From assembly GCF_016863615.1 (NCBI RefSeq), contig NZ_BOPF01000002.1, positions 124,001-188,000 on the forward strand: a stretch of DNA of 64,000 nucleotides. The letters are read 5' to 3'. Both the position numbers and the translations under genes were made by a program. The stretch is from Virgisporangium aliadipatigenens. Lineage in GTDB: Bacteria; Actinomycetota; Actinomycetes; Mycobacteriales; Micromonosporaceae. Numbering within the stretch: the stretch's first letter is position 1; the number at the start of each line of letters is the position of its first letter. The notes under the pieces were generated by a model. The model was not told the DNA's origin. It did no database searches and was given only the letters and a program-made list of their open reading frames with translations. Below, piece by piece: positions 1 through 7,394 of this stretch.

Positions 1-396
1 CCGCCGCGCAAGTTCCCGGCGGTGTCGCGTGCGCTCGTGGTCCGTGACGTGCCGCACGACCTGCTGCTGCCGCACACGTCGGCCGTCGTGCACCACGGCG
101 GCGCCGGCACCACGGGAGCCGCGGTCGTCGCGGGGAAGCCGCAGGTGATCTGCCCGGTCGGGTTCGACCAGCCGTTCTGGGCCGAACGGATGCGCGATCT
201 CGGCGTCAGCGGCGGCACCCTGCCCCTGCACGCGCTGGGTGTGCGCACGCTGTCGGCCGCGCTGCGGCTGGTGCTCGAGGACGACGGGTTCGGCCGGCGC
301 GCCGGCGAACTGGGGGAGAAGGTGCGCGCCGAGGACGGCACCGGCGCCGCGCTCGCCCACCTGGAACAACTGACCGGGATCGGGGTGAACGCATGA
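1..396 (+). CDS. UGT-like glycosyltransferase, C-terminal part (cut by window start)
   Basis: The reading frame is open from base 1, so the N-terminal acceptor domain lies outside the window. The visible 131 residues are the nucleotide-sugar-binding half of a GT-B fold enzyme: HHGGAGTTGAAVVAGKPQV followed by the FDQPFWAERM segment is the donor-binding signature of the UGT / macrolide glycosyltransferase (GT1) family. The stop overlaps an ATG (ATGA, 393-396) that opens a tiny ORF, which in turn overlaps the hydrolase gene, so the genes form one transcript. With the hydrolase and P450 downstream, a tailoring role (sugar transfer to a lipid or natural-product aglycone) is an inference; the acceptor cannot be read from here. 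Confidence 0.85.
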   Translation, partial: PPRKFPAVSRALVVRDVPHDLLLPHTSAVVHHGGAGTTGAAVVAGKPQVICPVGFDQPFWAERMRDLGVSGGTLPLHALGVRTLSAALRLVLEDDGFGRRAGELGEKVRAEDGTGAALAHLEQLTGIGVNA

Positions 397-479
397 GCGG
401 ACGCTTGCGGGAGCTCATCATGGAAATCTGCGTGCTCGTGGCTCAGGGCGCCGGGGAGCGAAGCGAGGCGGCGTCATGA
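393..479 (+). CDS. Candidate 28-residue ORF between glycosyltransferase and hydrolase genes
   Basis: An ATG at 393 overlaps the glycosyltransferase stop as ATGA, and its own TGA (477-479) overlaps the hydrolase ATG at 476 as ATGA. The ORF therefore fills the gap exactly, with stop/start coupling on both sides. The peptide begins MSGRLRELIMEICVLVA and ends in an Ala/Glu/Ser-rich tail. There is no clear ribosome-binding site of its own. It may be a real small protein, or only a translational bridge that carries ribosomes to the hydrolase start. Confidence 0.3.
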   Translation: MSGRLRELIMEICVLVAQGAGERSEAAS

Positions 480-1330
480 GCTACCGGTCGCCGGTGATGC
501 ACGAGAGCCTGCCGCCCGGCGCGGAGCGGCGCGTCCTGCGCCTGTCCCGGGGGGACCTCGCCGCCACCAGATGCGACGGCGGCGGCGATCCCGTCGTCAT
601 CGTGCCCGGCTACTTCGGCTCGAAGGAGGACTTCTGGCCGCTGTTTCCCGGGCTCGCGGCCGCCGGGTACGACGCGTGGTCGTTCGACCAACTGGGCCAG
701 TACGACTCGGGCGGTCCGGACGACCCGGCGCACTACACGGTCGACCTGCTCGCGCGCGACCTGAACGAGGTGCTGGCCCACGTCGGCGGCGACCGCCCGG
801 TGCACCTGGTCGGGCACTGCCTCGGCGGCTTCATCGCCCGGACGCTCACCCTCGCCACCCCGGAACGCGTCGCCAGCCTCACCCTGCTCGCCTGCGGCCC
901 GGCGCTGCACGGCCGACGGCACCGGATGATGCTGCACGGCTACAGCGGCTACCTCAAGAACGGCGGCCCGCACGACACGGTCAGCCGCCGCATCGAGAAG
1001 ATGATCCTCGAGGGCGCCGGCCCCTGGTTCGCGCACACCCGCGACAAGATGCAGCGCGCCAAGTTCGGCTTCCTGTGGGGGATGGCGCACTCCGCCTGCG
1101 ACGAGCCGGACCGCACCGCCGAACTGAAGGCGACCGGCGTGCCGATGTTCGTGCTGTACGGCTCCATCGGCGGCCGGCTCTGGTCCCGCCGCGACCTCGC
1201 CGACATGGCCGGGCAGCTGGGCGCGCCGTCGCACATGGTCCACGACAGCGCGCACCACCCGGCGATGGAACAGCCCGCCGACACCACCGAGGCACTGGTG
1301 CGCTTCTTCGCCGGAACGGGGGCGGCGTGA
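476..1330 (+). CDS. Alpha/beta hydrolase with Cys at the nucleophile elbow
   Basis: This 284-residue protein has a complete alpha/beta hydrolase core: oxyanion-hole region VIVPGYFGS near residue 40, strand and nucleophile elbow VGHCLGGF near residues 112-119, a late Asp-bearing region, and the terminal HHPAMEQP that supplies the catalytic His. The elbow residue (about Cys115) is Cys where most esterases and thioesterases have Ser. Dienelactone hydrolase and some thioesterase-like enzymes are known to use Cys. The ATG overlaps the preceding mini-ORF and the stop overlaps the P450 GTG (GTGA), so it belongs to the glycosyltransferase/P450 operon. A type II thioesterase-like or lactone/ester hydrolase role is possible; the substrate is unknown. 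Confidence 0.85.
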   Translation: MSYRSPVMHESLPPGAERRVLRLSRGDLAATRCDGGGDPVVIVPGYFGSKEDFWPLFPGLAAAGYDAWSFDQLGQYDSGGPDDPAHYTVDLLARDLNEVLAHVGGDRPVHLVGHCLGGFIARTLTLATPERVASLTLLACGPALHGRRHRMMLHGYSGYLKNGGPHDTVSRRIEKMILEGAGPWFAHTRDKMQRAKFGFLWGMAHSACDEPDRTAELKATGVPMFVLYGSIGGRLWSRRDLADMAGQLGAPSHMVHDSAHHPAMEQPADTTEALVRFFAGTGAA

Positions 1331-2559
1331 CCACGGCTCTCGCGCTCGCCGCGCCCGAACTCCTCCTCGCCCGCCTGTGCCGGCCCCGCCCGGTCGCCGA
1401 CCCCTATCCGCTCTACGAACAGCTGCGCGCCGCCGGGCCGGTCGTGGCGCTCGACGGGGAGGATTCGCCGGTGGCGGTGGTCACCGGCTACGCCGAGTGC
1501 GCGAAGGCGTTGCGCGACAACAGGTTCGCGGCGCTCGGCCCGGACTACCACGACACCCGCGATCCGGCGTGGCGGGCGCACCCGTACAGCCGGGCCGCGT
1601 TCGGGTCGCTGCTGCTGCGCGACGGCGCGCTGCACGCCGCGCGGCGGGGCGTCGTGTCCCGGTTCTTCACGCCGCGCCGCGTCGCCGGGCTGCGCGACGG
1701 GCTGGTCGAAATGCTGGAGCCGGTGCTGGACCGGATGGCCGCCCGCGCCGACGCCGACGGGGCCGTGGACCTGCACGCGGAGCTGGCGATGCCGTTCGCG
1801 GCGCGGGTGCTGTGCCGGCTGCTCGGCGTGCCGGACGAGGAGGCGGACGCGCTGGCGCCGCTGATGCGGGACATGTCGGCGGTGTACGAGTTCGCCCTGA
1901 CGGAGACGCAGTGGCGGCGGGCGCTCGACGCCGGCGCGGCCGCCGGGGAACGGCTGCGCCGGTTGGCCGCACAGCGCCGGGCCCGGCCGGGCGACGACGT
2001 GGTGTCCGCGCTCGTCGCCGCCCACGGGCCGGACGACGAGGTCCTCGCCGGCGAACTGGCGCTGTTGATGGCGGCCGGGTTCGACTCGCCGGCCAGCCTG
2101 ACCGGGCTCGGGCTGCGGCTGCTGCTCGCGCATCCGGACCAGGCCGCCGCGCTGCGGGAGGATCCGGCGCTGGGCGCCGCGGCGACGGAGGAGGTGCTCC
2201 GGGCCGATCCGCCCGTCCAGGTCCTCCCGCGGATCATCACGGATCCGGTGGAACTGGGTGAGCGCGGCCTCGCACCGGGCACCCTCGTGCTGCTGGTGAC
2301 CGCGGCGGCCAACCGCGACCCGTCGGTGGTGGCCGCGCCGGAGCGGTTCGACATCCGGCGCACCCAGCCCGCGGGCCTGGGGTTCGGCGGCGGCATCCAC
2401 TACTGCCTCGGCGCCGCCGTCGGACGCCTGCAGGGCGAGGTGCTCTTCCCGCGCGTGCTGCGCCGCTTCCCGCGGTTGGCGCTCGCCGCGCCGCCGGCGT
2501 TCCGCGCACCGGGGACGATCTTCCGCGGGGTCGACCGGATGCCGGTGCGGCTGTACTGA
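1327..2559 (+). CDS. Cytochrome P450 monooxygenase
   Basis: The 410-residue length is typical of soluble actinobacterial P450s. The haem-binding loop FGGGIHYCLGAAVGRLQ is present with the axial ligand at about Cys360, the K-helix ExxR motif appears as EEVLR, and PERFDIRR is the usual PERF segment. The I-helix reads LLMAAGFDSPAS, so the common acid-Thr pair (AGxET/D-T) is altered to Asp-Ser. The start is GTG 1327, chosen because it overlaps the hydrolase stop (GTGA) and lies just ahead of the normal P450 N-terminus. The frame is open further upstream but there it only shadows the hydrolase. It probably hydroxylates a pathway intermediate with partner ferredoxins encoded elsewhere. Confidence 0.93.
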   Translation: MTTALALAAPELLLARLCRPRPVADPYPLYEQLRAAGPVVALDGEDSPVAVVTGYAECAKALRDNRFAALGPDYHDTRDPAWRAHPYSRAAFGSLLLRDGALHAARRGVVSRFFTPRRVAGLRDGLVEMLEPVLDRMAARADADGAVDLHAELAMPFAARVLCRLLGVPDEEADALAPLMRDMSAVYEFALTETQWRRALDAGAAAGERLRRLAAQRRARPGDDVVSALVAAHGPDDEVLAGELALLMAAGFDSPASLTGLGLRLLLAHPDQAAALREDPALGAAATEEVLRADPPVQVLPRIITDPVELGERGLAPGTLVLLVTAAANRDPSVVAAPERFDIRRTQPAGLGFGGGIHYCLGAAVGRLQGEVLFPRVLRRFPRLALAAPPAFRAPGTIFRGVDRMPVRLY

Positions 2560-2577
2560 GTTCCTGCTGCGCGGTTC

Positions 2578-2973
2578 CTACTGCTCGGGCGGGGTCTCCC
2601 GGTCGCGCAGCCGTTCCTCGCGCCGCCGCAGGTCGTCCTCCCAGCGGCGGAGCAGGTCCTCGTCCTCCCGGCGCTGCGCGGCCAGCCCGCGCAGGAACTC
2701 GGGGTCGTCGTCCGGCGCGACCGGGCGGGGGCGTTCCCGCTCGGGGAAGCCCGACCCGGAGGCCCAGGTCGGCACGGCTCGGGCGGCCCGCTCGGGACGG
2801 CCGGCGATCAGGTACGCGATCGCGCCGATCGGGGAGAACAGCAGGATCAGCAGGACCCAGACCACCTTCGGCAGGGCCCGCAGCTCGTACTCGTCCCGGG
2901 ACAGGCAGTCGATCAGCGCGAACAGCAGCAGCGCGAGGTGGATGAGGAACAGCAGCGGATACAGTCGGCCCAC
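2578..2973 (-). CDS. PLDc_N-type small membrane protein
   Basis: About 131 residues. Two hydrophobic helices near the N-terminus (LYPLLFLIHLALLLFALIDC and VVWVLLILLFSPIGAIAYLI) are separated by a short polar stretch. The second with its flanks (ALPKVVWVL...GAIAYLIAGRP) is the PLDc_N signature found at the start of cardiolipin synthases and in many short actinobacterial proteins that lack the phospholipase domain. The C-terminal 60 residues are Arg/Glu-rich and probably coiled-coil. The GTG at 2973 is the best start before the first helix, although no strong Shine-Dalgarno sequence precedes it. Its molecular role is unknown. Confidence 0.7.
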   Translation of the reverse strand: MGRLYPLLFLIHLALLLFALIDCLSRDEYELRALPKVVWVLLILLFSPIGAIAYLIAGRPERAARAVPTWASGSGFPERERPRPVAPDDDPEFLRGLAAQRREDEDLLRRWEDDLRRREERLRDRETPPEQ

Positions 2974-3065
2974 GACGGACCAGCATCCGGGCTGCGGGCC
3001 GCCCGGTCTGCCGGTCCACCGGCCGGTCGGTCCCGGCTCGTCGCCGACGTCGGAGGGCCGAACGG

Positions 3066-3437
3066 TCAGTCGGTCTCCTCGGCGGAGCGACGCCGCTCGA
3101 CCAGCCGGTCGTGCCGCTGCTTGGCCGCCTGGGCGCTCCCCAGCCCGACGCCGTGCGCGAGCGCCTGCCACGTCATGCCGCGATGGCGGGCGGTCTCCAG
3201 GAGGCCGAGCTCCAGCGCGTCGAGCTCGGCGCGGGCGCGGCCGACGAGGGTGAGCGCGGCGGCGAGGTCGTCGTGGTCGACGGCGGGCCCGTCGGGTCGT
3301 GGCCGGGCGGAGCCGCCGGCGCGCATCATGACGAGCCGCGCCGCCTCGTAGGGGGTCAGGGTCTCGTCGCCGTGCCGCCGCGAGACATGCGCCAGGGCGT
3401 CCCACTCGCGCCGGGACCGGGAGCGTTCGTCGATCAT
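3066..3437 (-). CDS. Small HTH-like putative DNA-binding protein
   Basis: This 123-residue, highly charged protein has a C-terminal segment MTWQALAHGVGLGSAQAAKQRHDRL that reads as a helix-turn-helix: a helix, a Gly turn, then a basic recognition-like helix. A GGAG sits 8 bp before the ATG. The short region upstream carries two adjacent palindromes (3453-3485), so it may regulate itself and the genes around it. I do not recognise a named family; a regulator role is inferred from the helix pattern and the operator. Confidence 0.55.
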   Translation of the reverse strand: MIDERSRSRREWDALAHVSRRHGDETLTPYEAARLVMMRAGGSARPRPDGPAVDHDDLAAALTLVGRARAELDALELGLLETARHRGMTWQALAHGVGLGSAQAAKQRHDRLVERRRSAEETD

Positions 3438-3452
3438 GCGGTCACTCCATCA

Positions 3453-3485
3453 TTTCAACGGAACGTTGTCAACGGAGTGTTGAAA
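3453..3485. promoter_or_regulatory. Tandem palindromic operator-like site
   Basis: Two adjacent imperfect palindromes, CAACGGAACGTTG (3456-3468) and CAACGGAGTGTTG (3470-3482), have a 14-bp centre spacing and share the direct repeat TCAACGGA. The outer flanks make TTTCAAC...GTTGAAA. The site sits 15-50 bp upstream of the ATG of the small HTH-like gene, the usual place for a repressor operator. The cognate factor is not proven. Confidence 0.55.
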
Positions 3486-3488
3486 TTT

Positions 3489-3983
3489 TCAGAGATAGGC
3501 GGCCTCGACGAGAACGTGCCCGAAGACCGGGTCGAACCCGTCCGGCCCCGAGTGGCTCTTCATCAGCGGCACCAGCGTCCCGTACACCGGCACCCGCAGC
3601 GTGTACGCCAGCATCCGCAGCGTCCGGCGACCGGCCTCGGTGACGGCGGTCTCGCAGCCCAGCAGCCGCACCCGGACGATCCCCGCCCGCCCCATAACGT
3701 CCTCCGCCGCCAGTTCGCGGAAGAAGCGGGCGACCGGCGGGTGGAGCATGTCGATCGCGGTCGTCCCGAGGCGCAACAGGTGATGGCCCCGCGTCGAGTG
3801 GCCGAGCAGGTCCAGGGTCACCGCCGGCCCGCCACCGTCCCGCGCGGCGGCCCGGAGCTCCAGCACGGCGCGCAGGTCGCCGAGGCCCGCCGCGCGATGC
3901 AGCCGCACGCAGCGGGCCGCGGCCCCCGCGAAGAACCCCTCCGCGCAGTCCGGCGAGGCGACGTTGAGCAGTTCAGTCCCCAC
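3489..3983 (-). CDS. Unrecognised protein with DUF4347/caspase-like His-Cys pattern
   Basis: The protein has 164 residues. Its core reads LDLLGHSTRGHHLLRLG, then about 45 residues later VRLLGCETAVTEAGRRTL and VPVYGT. A hydrophobic strand ending in GH, followed by a strand ending in GC[ED]xA, is the arrangement of the catalytic His and Cys in DUF4347 and related caspase/CHAT-fold peptidases. I infer this from the pattern only; no alignment was possible. The start overlaps the end of the preceding small-protein gene by 11 bp, in an operon of four overlapping genes. It could be an active peptidase, or a ligand-binding relative. Confidence 0.6.
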   Translation of the reverse strand: MGTELLNVASPDCAEGFFAGAAARCVRLHRAAGLGDLRAVLELRAAARDGGGPAVTLDLLGHSTRGHHLLRLGTTAIDMLHPPVARFFRELAAEDVMGRAGIVRVRLLGCETAVTEAGRRTLRMLAYTLRVPVYGTLVPLMKSHSGPDGFDPVFGHVLVEAAYL

Positions 3984-4227
3984 CGGACTCCGGCCACTTG
4001 ACGTCGGCCGGCGGGAACGCCACGGCCACCAGGGGCGCGAGCACCGGCGGGCCGGACCGCACCGGCCCTGCCCCCGCCGACGACGGCCCCAGGGCGAGCA
4101 CGGCGGCGGCCGGCGGAACGAGCAGGAGCGCGGCGGCCGTGCGGCGGCGGCGTTCCGGCGCGCCCTGGTACGGCGGCAGCTTCGGGCTCAACGCGGTCCA
4201 CTCCGCGGTGCTGACGACCGCGGCCAT
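3973..4227 (-). CDS. Small orphan protein with PKLPP motif and one membrane segment
   Basis: This 84-residue protein starts at an ATG that overlaps the stop of the upstream 70-residue gene (ATGA). The N-terminus carries the element TALSPKLPPYQG, matching SALGPKLPPWLG in the upstream neighbour. A basic RRRR run and a hydrophobic stretch (TAAALLLVPPAAAVLALG) follow, then a Pro/Gly/Ala-rich tail. It is probably membrane-anchored. No family is recognised. The shared motif suggests that both small proteins are seen by the same partner. Confidence 0.6.
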   Translation of the reverse strand: MAAVVSTAEWTALSPKLPPYQGAPERRRRTAAALLLVPPAAAVLALGPSSAGAGPVRSGPPVLAPLVAVAFPPADVKWPESGGD

Positions 4228-4439
4228 CAGAAGCCGCCGCCGAGGTGCGCCGGCGGCACGAGCACCGGTGGCGTGTACCGCCTCGGCCGCGGCCCCGACC
4301 CGCCCTTGAACGGCGGCAGCTTCGTCTCGACCACGCGCGCGTCGTGGGTGACGACCCCCTCCCGGAGCAGGGGCCGGTCGCCCAACCAGGGCGGGAGCTT
4401 CGGGCCGAGCGCCGACCGCTCGACGGAACTGACGATCAC
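4227..4439 (-). CDS. Small orphan protein with two KLPP motifs
   Basis: This 70-residue protein is read from GTG 4439, which overlaps the stop of the upstream 221-residue gene (GTGA); AGGAGG lies 4 bp before the GTG. It contains SALGPKLPPWLG near the N-terminus and a second copy, VVETKLPPFKGG, mid-protein, with a Pro/Gly-rich C-terminus. The stop overlaps the ATG of the next gene (ATGA). It is soluble by sequence and its function is unknown. The strong ribosome-binding site and the coupling on both sides support it as a real gene. Confidence 0.6.
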   Translation of the reverse strand: MIVSSVERSALGPKLPPWLGDRPLLREGVVTHDARVVETKLPPFKGGSGPRPRRYTPPVLVPPAHLGGGF

Positions 4440-5101
4440 GATTCCTCCTCGGTGGAAAGGGTTCCGCTGATCAGGAAGAGCGCACCGGTGCGGCACCCCG
4501 CCGGGCCGGTGCGCAGCGTGGTGAGGCTGTCCGGCCCCGCGTCGCACTGTTCGGGGGAGTCGAGGTCGAGCCACATGACCACCGGCCGCGTGTGCGGTTC
4601 CCGCGAACGCCCCGGCGCCCACACGGCCACCTTCGCCAGCGAGCCGCGTTCGTCGAGGATCTCGGCGTGGTGGCCGGTGTACCGGTTGCCGGCGCGCCCG
4701 TCGGCGGTGCCCGGGTGGTACGCCACCGTCATGCACTCGTAGTCGTGGCAGTCCATCCCCTCCGGCGGGCAGGGCAGCCCGACCCGCGCGGCGAAGGACT
4801 CCTCCAGGTACACCGCGCCGGAGAGGGAGAGTTCCGGCCAGCGGGGGCCGAGCGTGGTGCCGCAGAGCGTCCCGTTGGGGCCGGCGAAGCAGTCGTCGAC
4901 CTCGACCTCGTCCCAGCCGATCTCCTTCGCCGCGGCCGCGGACGGGGTGCGGGCGAGGTCGACCGCGATCAACTGTCCGGGGTCGAACCCGTGGTCGACC
5001 GGCTCACGCGTCCAGAACGCGCACCGGGTGTCGCTGTCGATCCGGCCGAGGAATCCGGGTGTCCCTACGAATACGCACCGCACAGAAGAGCGGCGTTCCA
5101 C
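4436..5101 (-). CDS. Hypothetical protein, first gene of the KLPP operon
   Basis: The product has 221 residues and reads as a cytoplasmic protein with no signal peptide. It holds several scattered Cys residues (DDCFAGPNGTLCG, LPCPPEGMDCHDYEC) that might bind metal or form disulfides. The start is GTG 5101; upstream frames offer nothing better. Its stop overlaps the next gene's GTG. I recognise no family. As the first gene of four overlapping ones, it probably forms one functional unit with the KLPP proteins and the caspase-like protein. Confidence 0.6.
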   Translation of the reverse strand: MERRSSVRCVFVGTPGFLGRIDSDTRCAFWTREPVDHGFDPGQLIAVDLARTPSAAAAKEIGWDEVEVDDCFAGPNGTLCGTTLGPRWPELSLSGAVYLEESFAARVGLPCPPEGMDCHDYECMTVAYHPGTADGRAGNRYTGHHAEILDERGSLAKVAVWAPGRSREPHTRPVVMWLDLDSPEQCDAGPDSLTTLRTGPAGCRTGALFLISGTLSTEEES

Positions 5102-5120
5102 CCCGTTCCATGAGGAAAGG

Positions 5121-5552
5121 TCAGTAGGTCTCGACCTGGACGTAGAAGTCCTGGACGGTCCGGACCACCTCGACGAGCCGGTCGAAGTCCACCGGCTTGC
5201 GGACGTAGCGGTCGGCGGGCACGCCGAACCCGCGCAGCACCTGCTCCTCGACCTCGGAGGTAGTGAGCACGACGACGACGATCTCGCGCAGCGCCGGCTC
5301 GTTGCGGATGAACTCCAGCACCGTGCGGCCGTCGACCATCGGCAGGTTGAGATCGAGCAGGATCAGGTCGGGTCGCTTCGCGTCCTGGTACGGCGGCTCG
5401 CGGCGCAGATAGCCGATCGCCTGGAGGCCGTCGGACAGCACCGTCATGGTGTTGCGCAGCCGATGCTCGGCGAACATCTCCCGCGTGTACGCGATGTCGC
5501 CTGCATCGTCCTCCACCATGAGGATCTCGATCGGGGTCGCCACCTTCCGCAC
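5121..5552 (-). CDS. Single-domain response regulator (Rcp1/CheY-like)
   Basis: About 143 residues, a lone receiver domain: acidic pair in ILMVEDDAGDI, phospho-acceptor Asp in DLILLDLNLPMVDG, conserved Thr in VVVLTTS and Lys in YVRKPVDF. There is no output domain, so it acts by protein contact. The long YLRREPPYQD...RPDLILLD spacing is typical of Rcp1-type regulators that work with phytochrome or hybrid kinases. GTG 5552 and GTG 5543 are both possible starts. It is divergent from the RsbR operon, which encodes a hybrid kinase, so phosphotransfer between them is plausible. Confidence 0.88.
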   Translation of the reverse strand: MRKVATPIEILMVEDDAGDIAYTREMFAEHRLRNTMTVLSDGLQAIGYLRREPPYQDAKRPDLILLDLNLPMVDGRTVLEFIRNEPALREIVVVVLTTSEVEEQVLRGFGVPADRYVRKPVDFDRLVEVVRTVQDFYVQVETY

Positions 5553-5692
5553 TATTGCACAGATCACGTTTCGGTGCCGGCTCAGCCGCTCGGTGGAAGG
5601 CCCGCTGAGCGGCCAGGATGCGGAACCTCCACTGACTGGTACAGTCGCGCCCGTCAACGTGGCGGTGCCCCGTAGAGCCGTGTGGAGGACCA
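5553..5692. promoter_or_regulatory. Divergent control region between response regulator and rsbR-like gene
   Basis: This 140-bp intergenic region holds two inverted repeats. GCCGCTC (5585-5591) pairs with GAGCGGC (5607-5613). GACTG-GTA-CAGTC (5634-5646) contains a TACAGT that could act as a -10 for the rightward operon. GGAGG lies 4 bp before the rsbR-like GTG. Promoter assignment is tentative. Confidence 0.4.
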
Positions 5693-6550
5693 GTGACCGA
5701 TATGTCGACCGCGGGCGCCCGCATCGCCGGACTGCTGCACGAACGGCACGACGAGATCGTGCGGCAGTGGGCCGACGCGGTGACCTATGCCGCGAAGGGT
5801 CGACTGACCGTCGCCGAGGTGCAGTCACAGGTCTCGGAGATGTACGGGGCGCTGGCCAAGCTGGTCGACAGCGGTTCGCGGGACCTGCAGGTGCCGGAGG
5901 CCGCGGAGCTGCGTGCCGTCCTGGCCGAACTGTCGCGCAGCCGGGCGCGGCGCGGGTTCAGCCCGAGCGAGACGTCGATCGCGGTGCTCGCGCTCAAGGA
6001 CGCGGTGCAGTCGCAGGTCGACACCTCCGACGCCGGCCTGCTGGCGAGCTTCCTGTGGTTCTCGCGGCTGGTGGACGAGTTCGCGCTGTTCACGTTCGAG
6101 ACGTACAGCCGGGCCCGCGAGGAGCTCATCGTCGAGCAGGGCGAGCAGATGATGGAGCTCTCCACGCCGGTGATCAAGCTGTGGGACGGCGTGGTCGGCG
6201 TTCCGCTGGTGGGCACGCTCGACTCGGCCCGCGCGCAGGTCGTCATGGAGAAGCTGCTGCAGACGCTGGTCGACACCGGTTCGGCGTACGCGATCATCGA
6301 CATCACGGGCGTGCCGGCGGTCGACACCCAGGTGGCGCAGCACGTGCTGAAGACGGTGATGGCGGCGCGGCTGATGGGCGCCGAGTGCGTCATCTCCGGC
6401 ATCCGGCCGCAGATCGCCCAGACGGTCGTGTCGCTCGGCATCGAGTTCGGTGACATCGTGACGAAGGCGAGCCTGGCCGACGCGCTGGTGCACACGCTGC
6501 GCCGCAGCGGCATCGAACTGGTGCGGCGCGCGCAGCGCGGGGAGGCCTGA
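5693..6550 (+). CDS. RsbR-type stressosome co-antagonist (STAS)
   Basis: This 285-residue protein has an N-terminal helical RsbR-like sensory domain (about 1-150) and a C-terminal STAS domain (about 165-275). The STAS domain contains IIDITGVPAVDTQVAQ and GIRPQIAQTVVSLGI, which hold the two Thr positions that RsbT phosphorylates in Bacillus RsbR. The N-terminal part replaces the non-haem globin fold of RsbRA and probably sets the signal. GTG 5693 has GGAGG 4 bp upstream. The stop overlaps the next start (TGATG), giving the classical order RsbR-RsbS-RsbT. Confidence 0.9.
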   Translation: MTDMSTAGARIAGLLHERHDEIVRQWADAVTYAAKGRLTVAEVQSQVSEMYGALAKLVDSGSRDLQVPEAAELRAVLAELSRSRARRGFSPSETSIAVLALKDAVQSQVDTSDAGLLASFLWFSRLVDEFALFTFETYSRAREELIVEQGEQMMELSTPVIKLWDGVVGVPLVGTLDSARAQVVMEKLLQTLVDTGSAYAIIDITGVPAVDTQVAQHVLKTVMAARLMGAECVISGIRPQIAQTVVSLGIEFGDIVTKASLADALVHTLRRSGIELVRRAQRGEA

Positions 6551-6975
6551 TGGACCGGGTTCCGGTTCTCAAGATCGGCGACATCCTGCTCGTGTCGATC
6601 CAGGTCGACATGGACGACAACACCGCGCTGGCGCTGCAGGACACGCTGACCGAACGCATCGTGGAGACCAGCGCGCACGGCGTGATCATCGACATCACCG
6701 CGCTGGACATCGTCGACTCGTTCATCGGGCGGATGCTGTCGACGATCGCGTCGGTGTCGCGGGTGCTGGACGCCGAGACCGTGGTGGTCGGCATGCGGCC
6801 GGCCGTCGCGATCACCCTCGTCGAGCTGGGCCTGTCGCTGACCGGCGTGCGCACCGCGCTCAACGTCGAACGGGCGATGGAACTGCTGGAGCTGTCGCGG
6901 CCGGCACGGGCGTCGTCGCTCTCCGTCGTGGGCGACGGCCTCGACGTGTTCGACGACGATTCGCCGGTGGCCTGA
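6550..6975 (+). CDS. rsbS: RsbS-type STAS antagonist
   Basis: This 141-residue single STAS protein carries the phosphorylatable Ser in DIVDSFIGRM (Ser57), matching Ser59 of Bacillus RsbS. It is slightly longer than usual because of a C-terminal acidic tail. By family it sequesters RsbT within the stressosome until phosphorylated. Both ends overlap neighbours by one or a few bases (TGATG), implying equimolar expression with RsbR and RsbT. Confidence 0.9.
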   Translation: MDRVPVLKIGDILLVSIQVDMDDNTALALQDTLTERIVETSAHGVIIDITALDIVDSFIGRMLSTIASVSRVLDAETVVVGMRPAVAITLVELGLSLTGVRTALNVERAMELLELSRPARASSLSVVGDGLDVFDDDSPVA

Positions 6976-7394
6976 TGTACCCGGCTGCCGCGCCGCAGCA
7001 GGTCAACCTCGTCCCGATCGTGCGGGACGACGACGTGGTGCGGGTCCGGCAGGCCGTTCGGACGGCGGCATTGGCGGCGAAGCTGTCGCTGGTCGACCAG
7101 ACCAAACTCGTGACGGCCGCGAGCGAACTGGCCCGCAACACGCTCATCTACGGCGGCGGCGGGCGGGCCGAGATCGAACAGGCCGACAACGGGCGCAAGC
7201 GCGGCGTGCGCGTCGTCTTCGCCGACGAAGGGCCGGGCATCGCCGACCTCGAACTCGCCATGACCGACGGCTACACCAGCGGCAACGGCATGGGCCTCGG
7301 GCTCAGCGGCGCGCGCCGGCTGGTCGACGAGTTCGACATCGACACCGCCGCCGGCCGGGGCACCCGGATCACGGTCACCAAATGGGCCAGGTGA
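6975..7394 (+). CDS. rsbT: RsbT-type switch kinase
   Basis: This 139-residue HATPase_c protein shows the N-box ASELARNTLIYG and the G1/G2 boxes FADEGPGIADLELA and TSGNGMGLGLSGARRLVDEF. This is the GHKL anti-sigma-type kinase that phosphorylates RsbS and RsbR and then activates a downstream phosphatase. It overlaps the next gene by 13 bp. The receiver-GAF-PP2C protein or the kinase/phosphatase fusion in the same operon may replace RsbU as its target. Confidence 0.92.
   Translation: MYPAAAPQQVNLVPIVRDDDVVRVRQAVRTAALAAKLSLVDQTKLVTAASELARNTLIYGGGGRAEIEQADNGRKRGVRVVFADEGPGIADLELAMTDGYTSGNGMGLGLSGARRLVDEFDIDTAAGRGTRITVTKWAR

Noticed and set aside
571-1326. N-terminal extension of the P450 frame over the hydrolase gene
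   Set aside because: The extension is Arg/Pro-rich shadow sequence; the GTG at 1327 overlaps the hydrolase stop and fits the P450 N-terminus.
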